Assembly: GCA_963575715.1 (NCBI GenBank)
Contig: CAUYTW010000297.1
Span: 1 to 60,245 of the forward strand
DNA length: 60,245 nt
Reading direction: 5' to 3'
Origin: Gammaproteobacteria bacterium
Lineage (GTDB): Bacteria; Pseudomonadota; Gammaproteobacteria; CAIRSR01
In this document: positions 50,072 through 59,092 of the stretch, one piece after another
Numbering within the stretch: the first letter of the stretch is position 1
Layout of the letters: each line of letters opens with the position of its first letter
Notes under the pieces: generated by a model
What the model saw: only the letters and a program-made list of their open reading frames with translations
What the model was told of the DNA's origin: nothing
Database searches by the model: none
Position numbers and translations under genes: made by a program

Positions 50072-51869
50072 ATTTAGTGACCAATAATCTTCCGCAAGGA
50101 AGTACCGTTGATTTTCCGTGAGCAAGATGAGGAGCACCAAAAAATGGGTAGCTCTCGTCTTTTCTGACTGGTTTTTTAGCAGCAGCTTCCCCTCGCGGAC
50201 TTGAAAACCAGGCTAGGCCGTATTCTTCTTTCTTTAACGAACCAAAGAGATTTCCATTATAATTAACCTCAATTTGGTATAAAGAACTGGCCGGCAGAGT
50301 AAAATACAGATGCTCAACAACATTATAAGTACTAATGGATTCCGCAATAACTTTCTTAGTAATGGTATCACGCACAATTAAGTCTAAATCCGCATGACCT
50401 AATTCCTGACTGGTGAGTAGCCCAGGAGTAAAAGCGCGATCTCGAAACCAGCTCAGAGTTGCAATAAAGAGACTATCTGCCGCCAAAATTTCATTAATAT
50501 GGTAAATATTGGTTTGTTCAATTCCGACCTGACCATAATCCCAGCCGCTTCTTTTTACCGTTCCACCTTCAAACCCTGGAACATCGAGTGTTCCTGCCGC
50601 GATATACCGATCATGCGCATGATTTGAATTGAGTGCGCCAGCACCGCTCGCCCAGTCCAATGCTTGAGTAGTAATGATTTTTCCGTTGTGATTTTTTTGT
50701 CCATTATTCCAACCTGGAATTTTATCTGCGCTATTGAGCAATACGGACTTAACCACTCGCGCGTCACGGGCGTGTAAATTATTGGCCAATTCTGGATCGC
50801 TCTTGGCTGCATGAATAATAAGCGCTGCCGCCCCGGAAACGATTGGCGAAGAAAAACTCGTGCCGCTAACATTTTTTAGGTAAGTGCCGGGTCCGCCACT
50901 CACGATATTTTTCGGGAGCGCGGGATGATTACCACCTGTTTGGCCACCATAGTGAGCTGCGATTAATTTTGCACCAGGTGCGACAAGATCAATCTCCGCA
51001 CGGACACCACGGATTAGGCCATTGACTGGATCGGAATAATCCTGAGGTCCACGGCTGCTGAAAGAGGCAACAGCATCATAAATATTAGAAATATCATTTT
51101 GAAGGGCACCGACGGTAATATTATTATAGCCAGATCCTGGACCACCTACGGTATTTGAATTTGGACCAAGATTACCTGCCGAAGTGATAAAGGTTGAATG
51201 AGGGTTTTCATTGGCAAAACCATCGGTAATTAGTGCCGGAAATGAAGTTCCCGTTGGATCCGGACCGCCCCAACTACTGTTAATCACATCGGCGAATCCA
51301 AAAAAAGCACCGTACACCATCGATATCGCTTCCGGGGTAGTAGTGAAATTCCCAGAGTAGGCTTTTCCCGTCCAGTTCGTCGCCAGAGCGCCGGAGTGCA
51401 ATTCTGTGTTGTAGGCAACCCCAAAATTTTTCCCTTGTGGTTCATGGCCACCAAGAATACTTGCCACGCTTGTCGCGTGACGATCGTATTCGGGGGTGAA
51501 GGGATTTTGATCGGAATCTTGAGTGCTAGGGTCGTTGACGAAACGTTTCACATGAGTAAGAGTTTCGTGATCATTCCAAATATGTCCGGCTTCAATGTTG
51601 GCCGTAATCGTCCAGCGGTCAATGGAATCTATTCCACGTTCCACTCCTGTTGCTAGAATATAAATGAAATTGGCCATAGTAGGTTTCGCCTGGCTAAATG
51701 AACTCAGTGAGCTGAATGGCAGGAGTTCAGATTCATCATCAGATGCTACCTGAATGGGCCAGGTCGCAATCATGTCCGCCAGTGCGGAGGGTTTTTGAAA
51801 GATCATAATACTGAATAAAAGAAAAACGAAAACCCGAAGGTTAAATATATTGATTAATTGAGCAAGCAT
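50070..51869 (-). CDS. Secreted S8-family (subtilisin-like) peptidase with Glu in the Asp position
   Basis: With the ATG at 51869, preceded by AGGA, the product is 599 residues: signal peptide (about 1-32), then an S8 domain with His131 (RHATSVASILGG), oxyanion Asn233 (SAGN) and Ser338 (SGTSFSSPIVSGAAAL). At the place of the catalytic Asp it reads TANIEAGHIWND, with Glu93, which would be an altered triad unless another Asp serves. The C-terminal 180 residues form a beta-rich domain. It is on the same strand as the next two genes upstream, so an operon is likely. A MITE-like repeat touches its stop. Confidence 0.85.
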   Translation of the reverse strand: MLAQLINIFNLRVFVFLLFSIMIFQKPSALADMIATWPIQVASDDESELLPFSSLSSFSQAKPTMANFIYILATGVERGIDSIDRWTITANIEAGHIWNDHETLTHVKRFVNDPSTQDSDQNPFTPEYDRHATSVASILGGHEPQGKNFGVAYNTELHSGALATNWTGKAYSGNFTTTPEAISMVYGAFFGFADVINSSWGGPDPTGTSFPALITDGFANENPHSTFITSAGNLGPNSNTVGGPGSGYNNITVGALQNDISNIYDAVASFSSRGPQDYSDPVNGLIRGVRAEIDLVAPGAKLIAAHYGGQTGGNHPALPKNIVSGGPGTYLKNVSGTSFSSPIVSGAAALIIHAAKSDPELANNLHARDARVVKSVLLNSADKIPGWNNGQKNHNGKIITTQALDWASGAGALNSNHAHDRYIAAGTLDVPGFEGGTVKRSGWDYGQVGIEQTNIYHINEILAADSLFIATLSWFRDRAFTPGLLTSQELGHADLDLIVRDTITKKVIAESISTYNVVEHLYFTLPASSLYQIEVNYNGNLFGSLKKEEYGLAWFSSPRGEAAAKKPVRKDESYPFFGAPHLAHGKSTVLPCGRLLVTK

Positions 51870-51893
51870 TATTTTTTCCTGCACCAAAGGTAG

Positions 51894-54800
51894 TTAAAAT
51901 AAATCAGATTTAACGGTTGCCGTGCGTTCCAGCTTGTTCCAGCCAACCACGATTCCCTTTAATGATGCCATGGTTGATTTGATAGCAACATAATACATGA
52001 GCTGACGATAAAAAAAACGTTGCCAGAAAAGCCATAATAAAAGACTCCAATCTTCTCGATGCTCAAGTGAAAATGCAAGCACCGCCGCTAGGAAATCTAT
52101 TGCCAGGAATAACGAATAATAAAATAAAATCCGCTGTAATCCATCATTGGAAAATTGGTCGGGATGTTGCCACCAGTCAAAACCCGCTAGGACAAGGGAG
52201 GATATGAAAAGTAAATCCATCAGCGGCGAGATTAAGGGGAAAATTACCTGAAACACAATAATGTTGGGCAGGGCAATCACCCCAAGGGAGCCGTAGCGGG
52301 GACGGAACAGGACCGCACGGTGGCGCCAGGCGGCCTGCATGGTGCCGTACATCCAGCGGTAGCGTTGCCGGATGAAGCCACGGACTTGACTCGGTGCTTC
52401 GGTAAGAGCGATGGCGCTATCTTCGTAACGAATGGTGTAACCGAGCCGACGAATAGCCAATGTCAGGTCGGCGTCCTCGGCCAGGGTCAGATCACTAAAT
52501 CCATCAACCGTAACGACCAATTCCCGACGCCACGCTCCCACCGCGCCTGGTACCACGGTAATGCAATTCAGGACATCAAACGCGCGCCGATCCAGATTTT
52601 GACTGGTAATATATTCCAACGCTTGCCATCGAGTCAGAAGATTGGTGCGGTTACCCACCTTGGCGTTGCCCGCTACCGCGCCCACGCGCGGGTCATGGAA
52701 ATGTCGTACCAAGAGCGAGATGGTATCGCGGCTAAAAACCGTGTCGGCGTCCAGAGCGACTACTACCTCGGCTTGGGTATGAGCAATCCCGGTGTTCAGT
52801 GCGGAAGCTTTACCACCATTTTCCTTACTATAAACGCGCACCCGTGGCTCGTCGGCAAAAGTCTTTTGAACAATCTGAAAAGTATCATCGGTTGAACCGT
52901 CATCCACCACAATAATCTCGAAATGCTCTGGATGGGTACTGGCGAGCAACGAAGCAATGGTCTGGTTGATCACCTTAGCTTCATTATAGGCCGGGAGAAT
53001 GACCGCTACGCTGGGATTATAGTCTGGGTCAAAAACACGCCGCGTGCGGAGCAACCGTTGAACTACGGCGAGCGCACCAATGAACAGCAACCGCCCCACA
53101 CCCAGAATGATACCCGCCAAGAACAACCAGTGGACTACGGTGATGGAGAATTCAACCACCGCGAAGGCAATCCGATCCGCCCAAACATCCAGGGAATTAC
53201 GCGCGAGGAGTGGCATCATGTCGTCTCGCGGGTAACCTAGCAATTCAGCCACAGTGACAAATTGAAATCCATGACTCCGCAGAATTTGCACTAAACGTGG
53301 AATTGCCTCCACAGTTTGTGTTCGGTCGCCACCGGAGTCGTGAAGCAGGACAATATTTCCCTCCTGTTTCTCCGCGTCCTCGACAACACGCCTGACAATT
53401 TCGTCCGTGCTTGGACGTTGCCAATCATTAGGGTCGATTTTCATGCCTACTGTGAAATAGCCGTGCTCCGTGGCAACTTCTAGTGGATGAATTTCATCGG
53501 GGGTTTCCGGCTCCGAATCCATCGCGTAAGGGGCGCGGAATAAACGAGTTTGGCGTCCAATGACACTTTCCAGCATGCGTTGGGTTGCCGACAATTCGAG
53601 CTGAAATTGAAGCGTGGGAATCGTGGCGATGTTGGGATGGGTAAAGGTGTGATTACCAATTTCATGGCCTTCGTCGAACATCCGCCGCAATAAATCCGGA
53701 TGTTGCTGTGCATTGGATCCAATAATAAAAAAGGTAGCGGGAATTCCGGCGCTTTTAAGTACGTCCAAAATCGCCGGAGTCCATTCAGGATCAGGGCCAT
53801 CGTCAAAAGTTAAGGCAATATTCCTGGGAGAATAACCATGGCGACTAATTACGTATGGAGAAGGATAGACGCTAAAACGCTCATTCACGATTAAGCCGCG
53901 CGCTTCGTCATAGCGAATATTCCGTTCGCCCGCGTGAGGTTGCGATGCTACGCGCAAAATTTCGCCCTGGCCTTCGTAGTCAAGGGCATAACCGAATTTC
54001 ATTTCTTCCAGAGAAATAGCGGCCGTTTCATTTAGTGGATCATTGCGATCCAGGATATTCCAGATCGCAGGATCTTCGCTACCCAGGCGCCACAAGGCAT
54101 AACCTCGGGGATGAAGTGCATCTGCGGTTACTAATTGATTAAAAAGGCTTACTGCATCGAGTATCCAAACACGGTGGAGAGTTTTACCCTCCTCGTAGTC
54201 AAAATAGGGATTTAATGCCTCAGGATCAAAACGAATAATGGCATCGGTTTTTTTAGCCGTAAGAATGGCTTCCCCAAAAGTTTTTTCCTGCGCCGGACCC
54301 TGGGGAGGCCAATCGTAGGCGTAATTCGCCATGCCTACCACTAATTTGTCGGGAGGAATTTCGGTTTGTTGTTTAACCAGCGCTTGAGCGAACCAACCCA
54401 TGCTGGCGATAGGACCGGCGCTGCCGCTCGACCAATGCTCATCGTAAGCCATCACAATTAAGAAATCAGCCACCTTGGCGTATTTTTGATAATGCCATTG
54501 CGGGTCCAAAGCGGGTACGCTGAGGGATAGCGAGAATCCTTTTGGACGGGTAGCAGCATAAAGTTCACTCATGAAAATCAGCATTTCCGGCTGCGCTGAC
54601 GAAGGAATATCCTCAAAATCAATGCTCAATCCCTGAAAATTATTCCTTTCTAGGTATTCCAGTAAATTATGTATAAGTTTTTCCCGAGCGTTGGAGTTTT
54701 CCAATAAACGGGCGAGTTGCGCACCATCCCATTCCGCGCCATTCCAATTATTGATTAGCGGAGTAATAGAAAGATTTGGATAGCGATTACGAATATATTG

Positions 54801-55310
54801 GGTTACTTGGCGTTGACGCATTGGCTCATCCTCACGCAAGCTGCCATCTGCTCCAGATAGATGTAGCCACTCAGGAATGAGTACGTCTAGGTGGTCTAAA
54901 TTTTCCTTTAGTGAGCTGAAACTCGCGTCATCCCAATTAACATAGTAGCCAAAAATCAGTGGTTGTCTTTGATGATCTTTATGATGCGGAGCGCGCGCCT
55001 TTAATAAAAGTTGCGCCAGGGTATGTTCCTGTTCTCGTTCCAGGCGTGCTTTCACTTCCTTGAGTGCCCGTTTTGCCTTGGTGATATGGTGTTCTTCCCC
55101 TCGTGGTGGAATGCCATGACCCGATCGGGATGATAACGTGGAATTCGGAAGGGGCAAGGCTGGTAATATGGGATTAGCGAGGATGCTCACCATCAGGAAA
55201 CCGGCAAGCACTGATAAAATTATTCCAACCAGCAAAATAGCGAGCCGTAACCGTGGCCAACGACGGTTGTCAGGATCAAAAAAAACGGGAAGAGGACGTT
55301 GATTTTGCAT
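51894..55310 (-). CDS. GH18-like hydrolase / polysaccharide deacetylase / glycosyltransferase 2 fusion
   Basis: The 1138-residue protein has an N-terminal membrane anchor (about 23-46), a GH18-like domain (about 115-430) keeping the catalytic Glu233 (GLSIDFEDI), a NodB deacetylase domain (about 495-695) with TFDDGPD (501-507) and the metal-binding His554 and His558 (NHTFTHPN), a membrane segment (about 720-745), and a GT2 domain (about 765-1000) with DDG (803), DAD (854), ED (945) and QRYRW (982), followed by further membrane helices. The GT2 part resembles PgaC/cellulose-synthase-like enzymes. The protein could build, deacetylate and trim a beta-1,4- or 1,6-linked amino-sugar polymer, with the first two domains outside the membrane. 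The polymer is not known. Confidence 0.92.
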   Translation of the reverse strand: MQNQRPLPVFFDPDNRRWPRLRLAILLVGIILSVLAGFLMVSILANPILPALPLPNSTLSSRSGHGIPPRGEEHHITKAKRALKEVKARLEREQEHTLAQLLLKARAPHHKDHQRQPLIFGYYVNWDDASFSSLKENLDHLDVLIPEWLHLSGADGSLREDEPMRQRQVTQYIRNRYPNLSITPLINNWNGAEWDGAQLARLLENSNAREKLIHNLLEYLERNNFQGLSIDFEDIPSSAQPEMLIFMSELYAATRPKGFSLSLSVPALDPQWHYQKYAKVADFLIVMAYDEHWSSGSAGPIASMGWFAQALVKQQTEIPPDKLVVGMANYAYDWPPQGPAQEKTFGEAILTAKKTDAIIRFDPEALNPYFDYEEGKTLHRVWILDAVSLFNQLVTADALHPRGYALWRLGSEDPAIWNILDRNDPLNETAAISLEEMKFGYALDYEGQGEILRVASQPHAGERNIRYDEARGLIVNERFSVYPSPYVISRHGYSPRNIALTFDDGPDPEWTPAILDVLKSAGIPATFFIIGSNAQQHPDLLRRMFDEGHEIGNHTFTHPNIATIPTLQFQLELSATQRMLESVIGRQTRLFRAPYAMDSEPETPDEIHPLEVATEHGYFTVGMKIDPNDWQRPSTDEIVRRVVEDAEKQEGNIVLLHDSGGDRTQTVEAIPRLVQILRSHGFQFVTVAELLGYPRDDMMPLLARNSLDVWADRIAFAVVEFSITVVHWLFLAGIILGVGRLLFIGALAVVQRLLRTRRVFDPDYNPSVAVILPAYNEAKVINQTIASLLASTHPEHFEIIVVDDGSTDDTFQIVQKTFADEPRVRVYSKENGGKASALNTGIAHTQAEVVVALDADTVFSRDTISLLVRHFHDPRVGAVAGNAKVGNRTNLLTRWQALEYITSQNLDRRAFDVLNCITVVPGAVGAWRRELVVTVDGFSDLTLAEDADLTLAIRRLGYTIRYEDSAIALTEAPSQVRGFIRQRYRWMYGTMQAAWRHRAVLFRPRYGSLGVIALPNIIVFQVIFPLISPLMDLLFISSLVLAGFDWWQHPDQFSNDGLQRILFYYSLFLAIDFLAAVLAFSLEHREDWSLLLWLFWQRFFYRQLMYYVAIKSTMASLKGIVVGWNKLERTATVKSDLF

Positions 55311-55336
55311 GGCATTCGTAATTAAATTAAATTGAA

Positions 55337-56102
55337 TTATTTGCCATGAACGGCGTATTGATTGTCGGTGTTAGAGAGAACCGACGGAAAGTCTTGGCGA
55401 TAGTAATACCATAGCCCAGCACCGAGAAGACTGGAAATCACGAATAGCATGATACTAATTCCTACACGTATTTCAGGGTCAAGGTTAAAACCAGAACCTA
55501 GTAGTGAAAAGATTAATGTTTGAGGTAAATAGCCCAGGAGTGAGCTTAAAAAAAATGGTAGCGGCTTTACCCCTGAAATACCTCCCGCTAGGTTGGTTGC
55601 AAGGTTGTTGGTAAATGGTGAGAGACGCAATACCAGGGTCATGAGGATTGCACGACTGCCTAGAAAATTGTCAATCTTTTGGATGGGCTGCGGAAAATGG
55701 CGAATCAGGAAGGAACGACCTATAAAGCGTGCATATTGAAAGGTGATAATCGCTCCGATTATGCTTGCCATTAGTGCTAATCCCGTCCCTAAAATCAAAC
55801 CAAAGGCATAACCGCCAAGAAAACCGAGCATTTGGCGCGGCAGGCCAATTGCGGTAAAAATGCTTCCAATTAGCACAAATAATGCGCCTCCTATCAATCC
55901 ACGACCGCGTACCTGATTATCAATCCAGTCAGTCCCGAACAGTGAGTGTAAGGTCGCCCATTTTAATAGTAGCCCAATTAAAATCAGGGTTGCCATTAAC
56001 ACCAATCCTCGCCAGAGCGCGGGGGATACGCGAACGAGAAAACGTACTGGAAGTTCCTCACGCCCGATGGGTATACATGGCTTACTACGCAAATCATTCA
56101 TC
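55337..56102 (-). CDS. TVP38/TMEM64-family (VTT) membrane protein
   Basis: With the ATG at 56102 the product is about 254 residues with five or six membrane helices and the VTT signature GGYAFGLILGTGLALMASIIGAIITFQYARFIGRSF, plus a second half LRLSPFTNNLATNLAGGISGVKPLPFFLSSLLGYLPQT. Relatives move or scramble lipids. The start is the ATGA beside a mobile-element end that carries GGAGA five bases upstream; an in-frame TTG 11 bases further up is less likely. It is probably cotranscribed with the fusion enzyme (27 bases downstream). Confidence 0.85.
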
Positions 56103-56160
56103 AGTGTCTCCAAGAAATCCCGCCCCTTAGGACGGTGAGGAAGGAAGACGATTTTTTTGT
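56103..56160 (-). mobile_element. Right-end fragment of an IscB-type element
   Basis: On the minus strand: a hairpin (CCGTCCTAAGGGGCGG), GGATTTCTTGGAGACACTG, then ATGA. It matches the right end at 57481. The left side is not recognisable. Its GGAGA lies at ribosome-site distance from the TVP38-like start codon. Confidence 0.65.
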
Positions 56161-56271
56161 CCCCTTATGGATAGACCAAGACCATTTTGTGTGGGGTCAA
56201 TGGCTACGTTGACTTTCAAATACGAATTTAGAGCTAAGAATGAACCTTGTATATTTTGTGGTTCAATATAC

Positions 56272-56403
56272 TAGGAGTTACGCAGTTGAACTTGTAACTC
56301 TATAACAAAATTGAATTTTTTTGTCCTTCTGCGCGCAGTCACAGAACGCAGAATCTCTATGTAGATGAATTCTGCGACTCCGCTTCGCTGTGCGCAGAAT
56401 GGC
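56272..56403. repeat. Dispersed palindromic intergenic repeat, copy 2
   Basis: The 19-bp block TAGGAGTTACGCAGTTGAA (56272-56290) is followed by a core (56325-56403) that matches the reverse complement of the core at 8687-8763, including TTCTGCGCGCAGTC, AGATGAATTCTGCGACT and TGCGCAGAATG. It borders the truncated reductase fragment and probably caused or followed the truncation. Confidence 0.75.
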
Positions 56404-56574
56404 TTAAATTTGCAAAAATTTCCTTAATTCTTCACGCATAGAGTGTGCTACATCCGTCGAAGATCGATAGTGTAATACAATGTTTATTCCTGACTGGTGC
56501 AGTCCACGGGTAATGGCAGCACCTACACGGTGCGCCACGCCGGTAATCAGGGCGGTCTGAACTATATTCGACAT
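56404..56574 (-). pseudogene. Truncated short-chain dehydrogenase / pteridine-reductase fragment
   Basis: Fifty-six residues remain: MSNIVQTALITGVAHRVGAA, then ITRGLHQSGINIVLHYRSS. This is the N-terminal Rossmann strand-helix-strand of an SDR with a TGxxxRxG-type NADPH loop and the HYRSS motif typical of FolM-like pteridine reductases. It stops at the palindromic repeat instead of continuing for the usual 240 or so residues. It cannot be a working enzyme. Confidence 0.7.
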
Positions 56575-56591
56575 GCGAGCGATATTGAAGG

Positions 56592-57437
56592 ATGTTAAAA
56601 AGAAAACTCAAGATAAAGCTGGACCGTTCAGAATACGACGCTCTTTATATATCAGATATACATTTTATGCCCGAAGGTTCAAGATACCAACAAAACAATC
56701 AAGATTCTCTGTTGTTTCTTTTACGATCCTTTAAGGAACAGGGCATCAGGTTTGACAAAGTTTTCATCGTTGGCGATGGTCTTGAAAATTGGTTTGTTTC
56801 ATCCGCGCATGAATTTAAAAATAATCCAGAAATGTATCATGTTTTATTTGAATCCCTGGAGGCTATCTCGAATAAAAGATTTTATATCATTGGGAATCAC
56901 TGCACTCGATCTTTGACCATGAAGTTGCCAAAACCAATAAGCACTTATCTAAAAAAGAAAAAATGGAGCATATTGAAAGAATATCGTGATGAAAAAGTAG
57001 TCGTTGTTCATGGTCATCAAGCGCAATACAACACATGGCAGTGGATGATTTTTATTCCTTTTTCTTATTTGTTGTATAATATTTTAAGATTGGTTCCAGG
57101 TGCGCTCATGATATATGAATACTGGGTTCTCGCTATAATGGATTTCGATAAAAATAAATCAGAATATAATCATTTCATATATCATAAAAAATTGATTAAA
57201 GAAATTAATTGTGGCAATAAATGGTTAATTTCTGGACATACCCACAAGCCAATTCATTTCCAACATCTAAAAAGTATCAACACAGGTGATTGGTTAACCA
57301 ACAAAAGTTTCATTACTCAAAAAAATTTTGACTTTAAACTTTGGCGCTACGATGATAATAAAGGGATTACCTTAATTCCTCCAAAAAGCATGGGTCTTGG
57401 TGGATACCGAAGTACTTCAGGAATTCCTAGGCGGTAA
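56592..57437 (+). CDS. Calcineurin-like metallophosphoesterase (LpxH-like)
   Basis: The 281-residue protein carries the metallophosphoesterase motifs in order: YISDIHF, FIVGDGLENWF, IIGNHCT, VVVVHGHQAQ and LISGHTHKP. The layout and the tryptophan after the GD motif resemble UDP-2,3-diacylglucosamine diphosphatases (LpxH/LpxH2) of lipid A synthesis. The third motif reads GNHC where GNHD/E is usual, so metal site II may be altered. A hydrophobic stretch (WMIFIPFSYLLYNILRLVPGALMIY) suggests membrane contact. GAAGG lies directly ahead of the ATG, too close for a strong ribosome site. Confidence 0.78.
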   Translation: MLKRKLKIKLDRSEYDALYISDIHFMPEGSRYQQNNQDSLLFLLRSFKEQGIRFDKVFIVGDGLENWFVSSAHEFKNNPEMYHVLFESLEAISNKRFYIIGNHCTRSLTMKLPKPISTYLKKKKWSILKEYRDEKVVVVHGHQAQYNTWQWMIFIPFSYLLYNILRLVPGALMIYEYWVLAIMDFDKNKSEYNHFIYHKKLIKEINCGNKWLISGHTHKPIHFQHLKSINTGDWLTNKSFITQKNFDFKLWRYDDNKGITLIPPKSMGLGGYRSTSGIPRR

Positions 57438-57505
57438 TCGCGGTTCTTGACAATGATGAATTGATGAACCGTGTCATCATCAGTGTCTCCGAGAAACCTC
57501 GCCCT

Positions 57506-57987
57506 TTAGGGCGAAGAGGAAAGGAGACGGTTTTCGTAGTCATAACCGTCACTCTTTTGAATAAGTTTACAATACTGATAACCAATACCCTGTATTACTC
57601 CATTAGCGGTTTGAATATTAAAACTATCCGTTGCACGTACCGCCACACGGCCTATATAAATACCGATTTTCTTCCCGTTCTCGACAACTGCTTTAACCAT
57701 ATCGCCGGTTTGAAAACCTTTAATCAGCTTGTTTCGGGTAAGATATCCACGCGGGAACCCATATTTATTCAACCGAATGCGTTGATAACAGCCCCGTTCC
57801 GTTGCTTTAATGAATAAAATCGATTTTCGCTAATTCTTAATGGCATTTAATTCTCCAACACATACCGCGTCCAATGCGTGGGCTTTAGGTATTTCCAACC
57901 TAGTCCGCAGTTTTAGTAGCTTCCTCGCCCGTTTTTCGCTGCACGGCATCAAAGGTTTTTTCGTTTATCAAGAACAAAGATAGCCAT
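57506..57987 (-). pseudogene. iscB: iscB remnant: N-terminus fused to C-terminus, with frameshift and stop
   Basis: The start reads MAIFVLDKRK, and after restoring one base in an A-run (57956-57961) KPLMPCSEKRARKLLKLR, the IscB N-terminus (PLMP region). It then jumps (about 57905-57912) to TRLEIPKAHALDAVCVG, the third RuvC motif, and continues through a TAG stop (57830-57832) to the C-terminal region with LNKYGFPRGYLTR, KGFQTGDMVKAVV and GRVAVRATDSFNIQTANGV. About 300 residues are gone, including RuvC-I, the bridge helix and the HNH nuclease, so no activity is possible. IscB is the omega-RNA-guided nuclease related to the ancestor of Cas9. Confidence 0.88.
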
Positions 57988-58302
57988 TTTACTTTTCAAA
58001 AAATGCGTTTACGCGCCTAGTGACGGAAGTCTTTCGGCTTCGCTCCCCTCGCCAATGTTGCAACAACGCAGCTTCAGTTTTTTAAAATTTTGCAGCGGAC
58101 CGTTTCGTAGTTACCCGTACCATATCTGCATTCGCCGCTTTCAATGCTTGGAGTTGAAGAAGTGCCCCAAGGTGGGTTCCTGCGACTGCGCGCAGGACAA
58201 GCTTTTACTTCGTTGCAACGTAGTTCGATTTCTCGAACTAAGGCTGGTCAACCTCGGACTTGTTTTCACAAGCCACGCCCTTATAGGGCGGGGTGATTGA
58301 CC
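57988..58302 (-). ncRNA. HEARO/omega-RNA of element D
   Basis: Directly upstream of the iscB start on the same strand, as in IscB loci. Blocks in order: CACCCCGCCCTATAAGGGCG hairpin, GTTGACCAGCCTTAGTTC, GAGAAATCGAACTACGTTGC, AACGAAGTAAAAGC, ACGAAACGGTCCGC, TTGCAACATTGGCGAGGGGA and GTCACTAGGCGCG. A piece of the dispersed palindromic repeat (TGCGACTGCGCGCAG type, about 58181-58200) is inserted in the CCCCAAGG/CTTGGGG stem-loop. In this family the guide lies at the 5' end, so it would come from sequence beyond 58302. Confidence 0.8.
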
Positions 58303-58374
58303 TTGCCTCTAGAGGAAAGTCACTGTATAAAAGCGTTGCCATGTTCCCCTAACTTTAGTCAACCAGTTGCCCAC

Positions 58375-58851
58375 ATGCTGATCAAAACCCGTTATTTCGG
58401 GACCCAAGAGGTCGATCCCCAAAGTATTCTCTTTTTTCCAGAGGGCTTACCAGGGTTTGAGTCCTGTCATCGATTCAAGTTATTTCACGAGGATGGCGAA
58501 CACGCCATTATCCATTACCTCCAATCCCTAGATAATCCGGAAGCGGTTTTTTCCGTGGTTGAACCTTCCTGGCTGGGCCTGGACTATGAGTTGACTCTTT
58601 CTCCAGGAGAATCGATGGTACTGAAATTTTTTTCCACGAAAAAAGAAGAAACGCTGAAAGATTCCAAAGATTCCATGGCGATAAAAAATCCTCTTTTGGT
58701 GCTGGTCATGCTTGCCGGAGTCCAGGAGAACGGGGAAGATGAGCCGTGTATCCGTCCTCTTACCGCCCAACCACTCATTATTAATCCATCAACTCGACGT
58801 GGCATTCAATTACGGCTTACGCGCGAGGATTTCGATACGGTTGTGCAGTGA
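58375..58851 (+). CDS. fliW: Flagellar assembly factor FliW
   Basis: The 158-residue protein shows MLIKTRYFGTQEVD, FPEGLPGFESCHRFKLFH and a C-terminal NPSTRRGIQ motif typical of FliW. FliW binds CsrA and flagellin and so couples flagellin translation to its export. I use the ATG at 58375, where the family sequence begins; the upstream in-frame stretch is left-end sequence of a mobile element. Neither csrA nor any flagellar gene is in the window. It is flanked on both sides by IscB-type elements. Confidence 0.9.
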   Translation: MLIKTRYFGTQEVDPQSILFFPEGLPGFESCHRFKLFHEDGEHAIIHYLQSLDNPEAVFSVVEPSWLGLDYELTLSPGESMVLKFFSTKKEETLKDSKDSMAIKNPLLVLVMLAGVQENGEDEPCIRPLTAQPLIINPSTRRGIQLRLTREDFDTVVQ

Positions 58852-58906
58852 TTCCAACTGCCGCAAGACGACTGTAAACATAATAACAAAATCTCACTAA
58901 AGTTAG

Positions 58907-59092
58907 TGTAAATCATCCCACGGCAAAAGCGGTAGCGGCTGTAATGAAATAAAGCTGGTTTACCAGCCTGAGTCCGGGAAATCAGACTACGTTGCTACGA
59001 AGTTACAACAACTTTTTATTTCAACGTCAAAAACAGGAGGACGGCGCTTCCTCCCCCACGGTTAAAGCCAGGGGTTTCCGCGCCGAATTTGG
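58907..59092 (+). mobile_element. Short IscB-type element E (186 bp)
   Basis: It begins with TGTAAATCATCCCACGGC, has GGTTTACCAGCCTGAGTCC, GGGAAATCAGACTACGTTGC, then jumps past most of the omega-RNA to AACAGGAGGACGGCGCTTCC, a hairpin and the right end GGGTTTCCGCGCCGAATTTGG, followed by ATGA. The ATG is the start of the downstream PilZ gene. It is an internal-deletion form of copies A and C. Confidence 0.78.

Larger units (their letters stand above)
57481..58302 (-). mobile_element. IscB-type IS200/IS605-like element D with decayed iscB
   Basis: Read on the minus strand it runs from a left end (GGTCAATCACCCCGCCC, 58302) through an omega-RNA (to about 57990), a degenerate iscB (57987-57506) and a right end (CGCCCTAAAGGGCGAGG...GGAGACACTG) followed by ATGATGA (57474-57480). 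It is the only copy with recognisable iscB sequence and so identifies the whole repeat family. No tnpA is present, so any movement would need one in trans. Confidence 0.85.
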
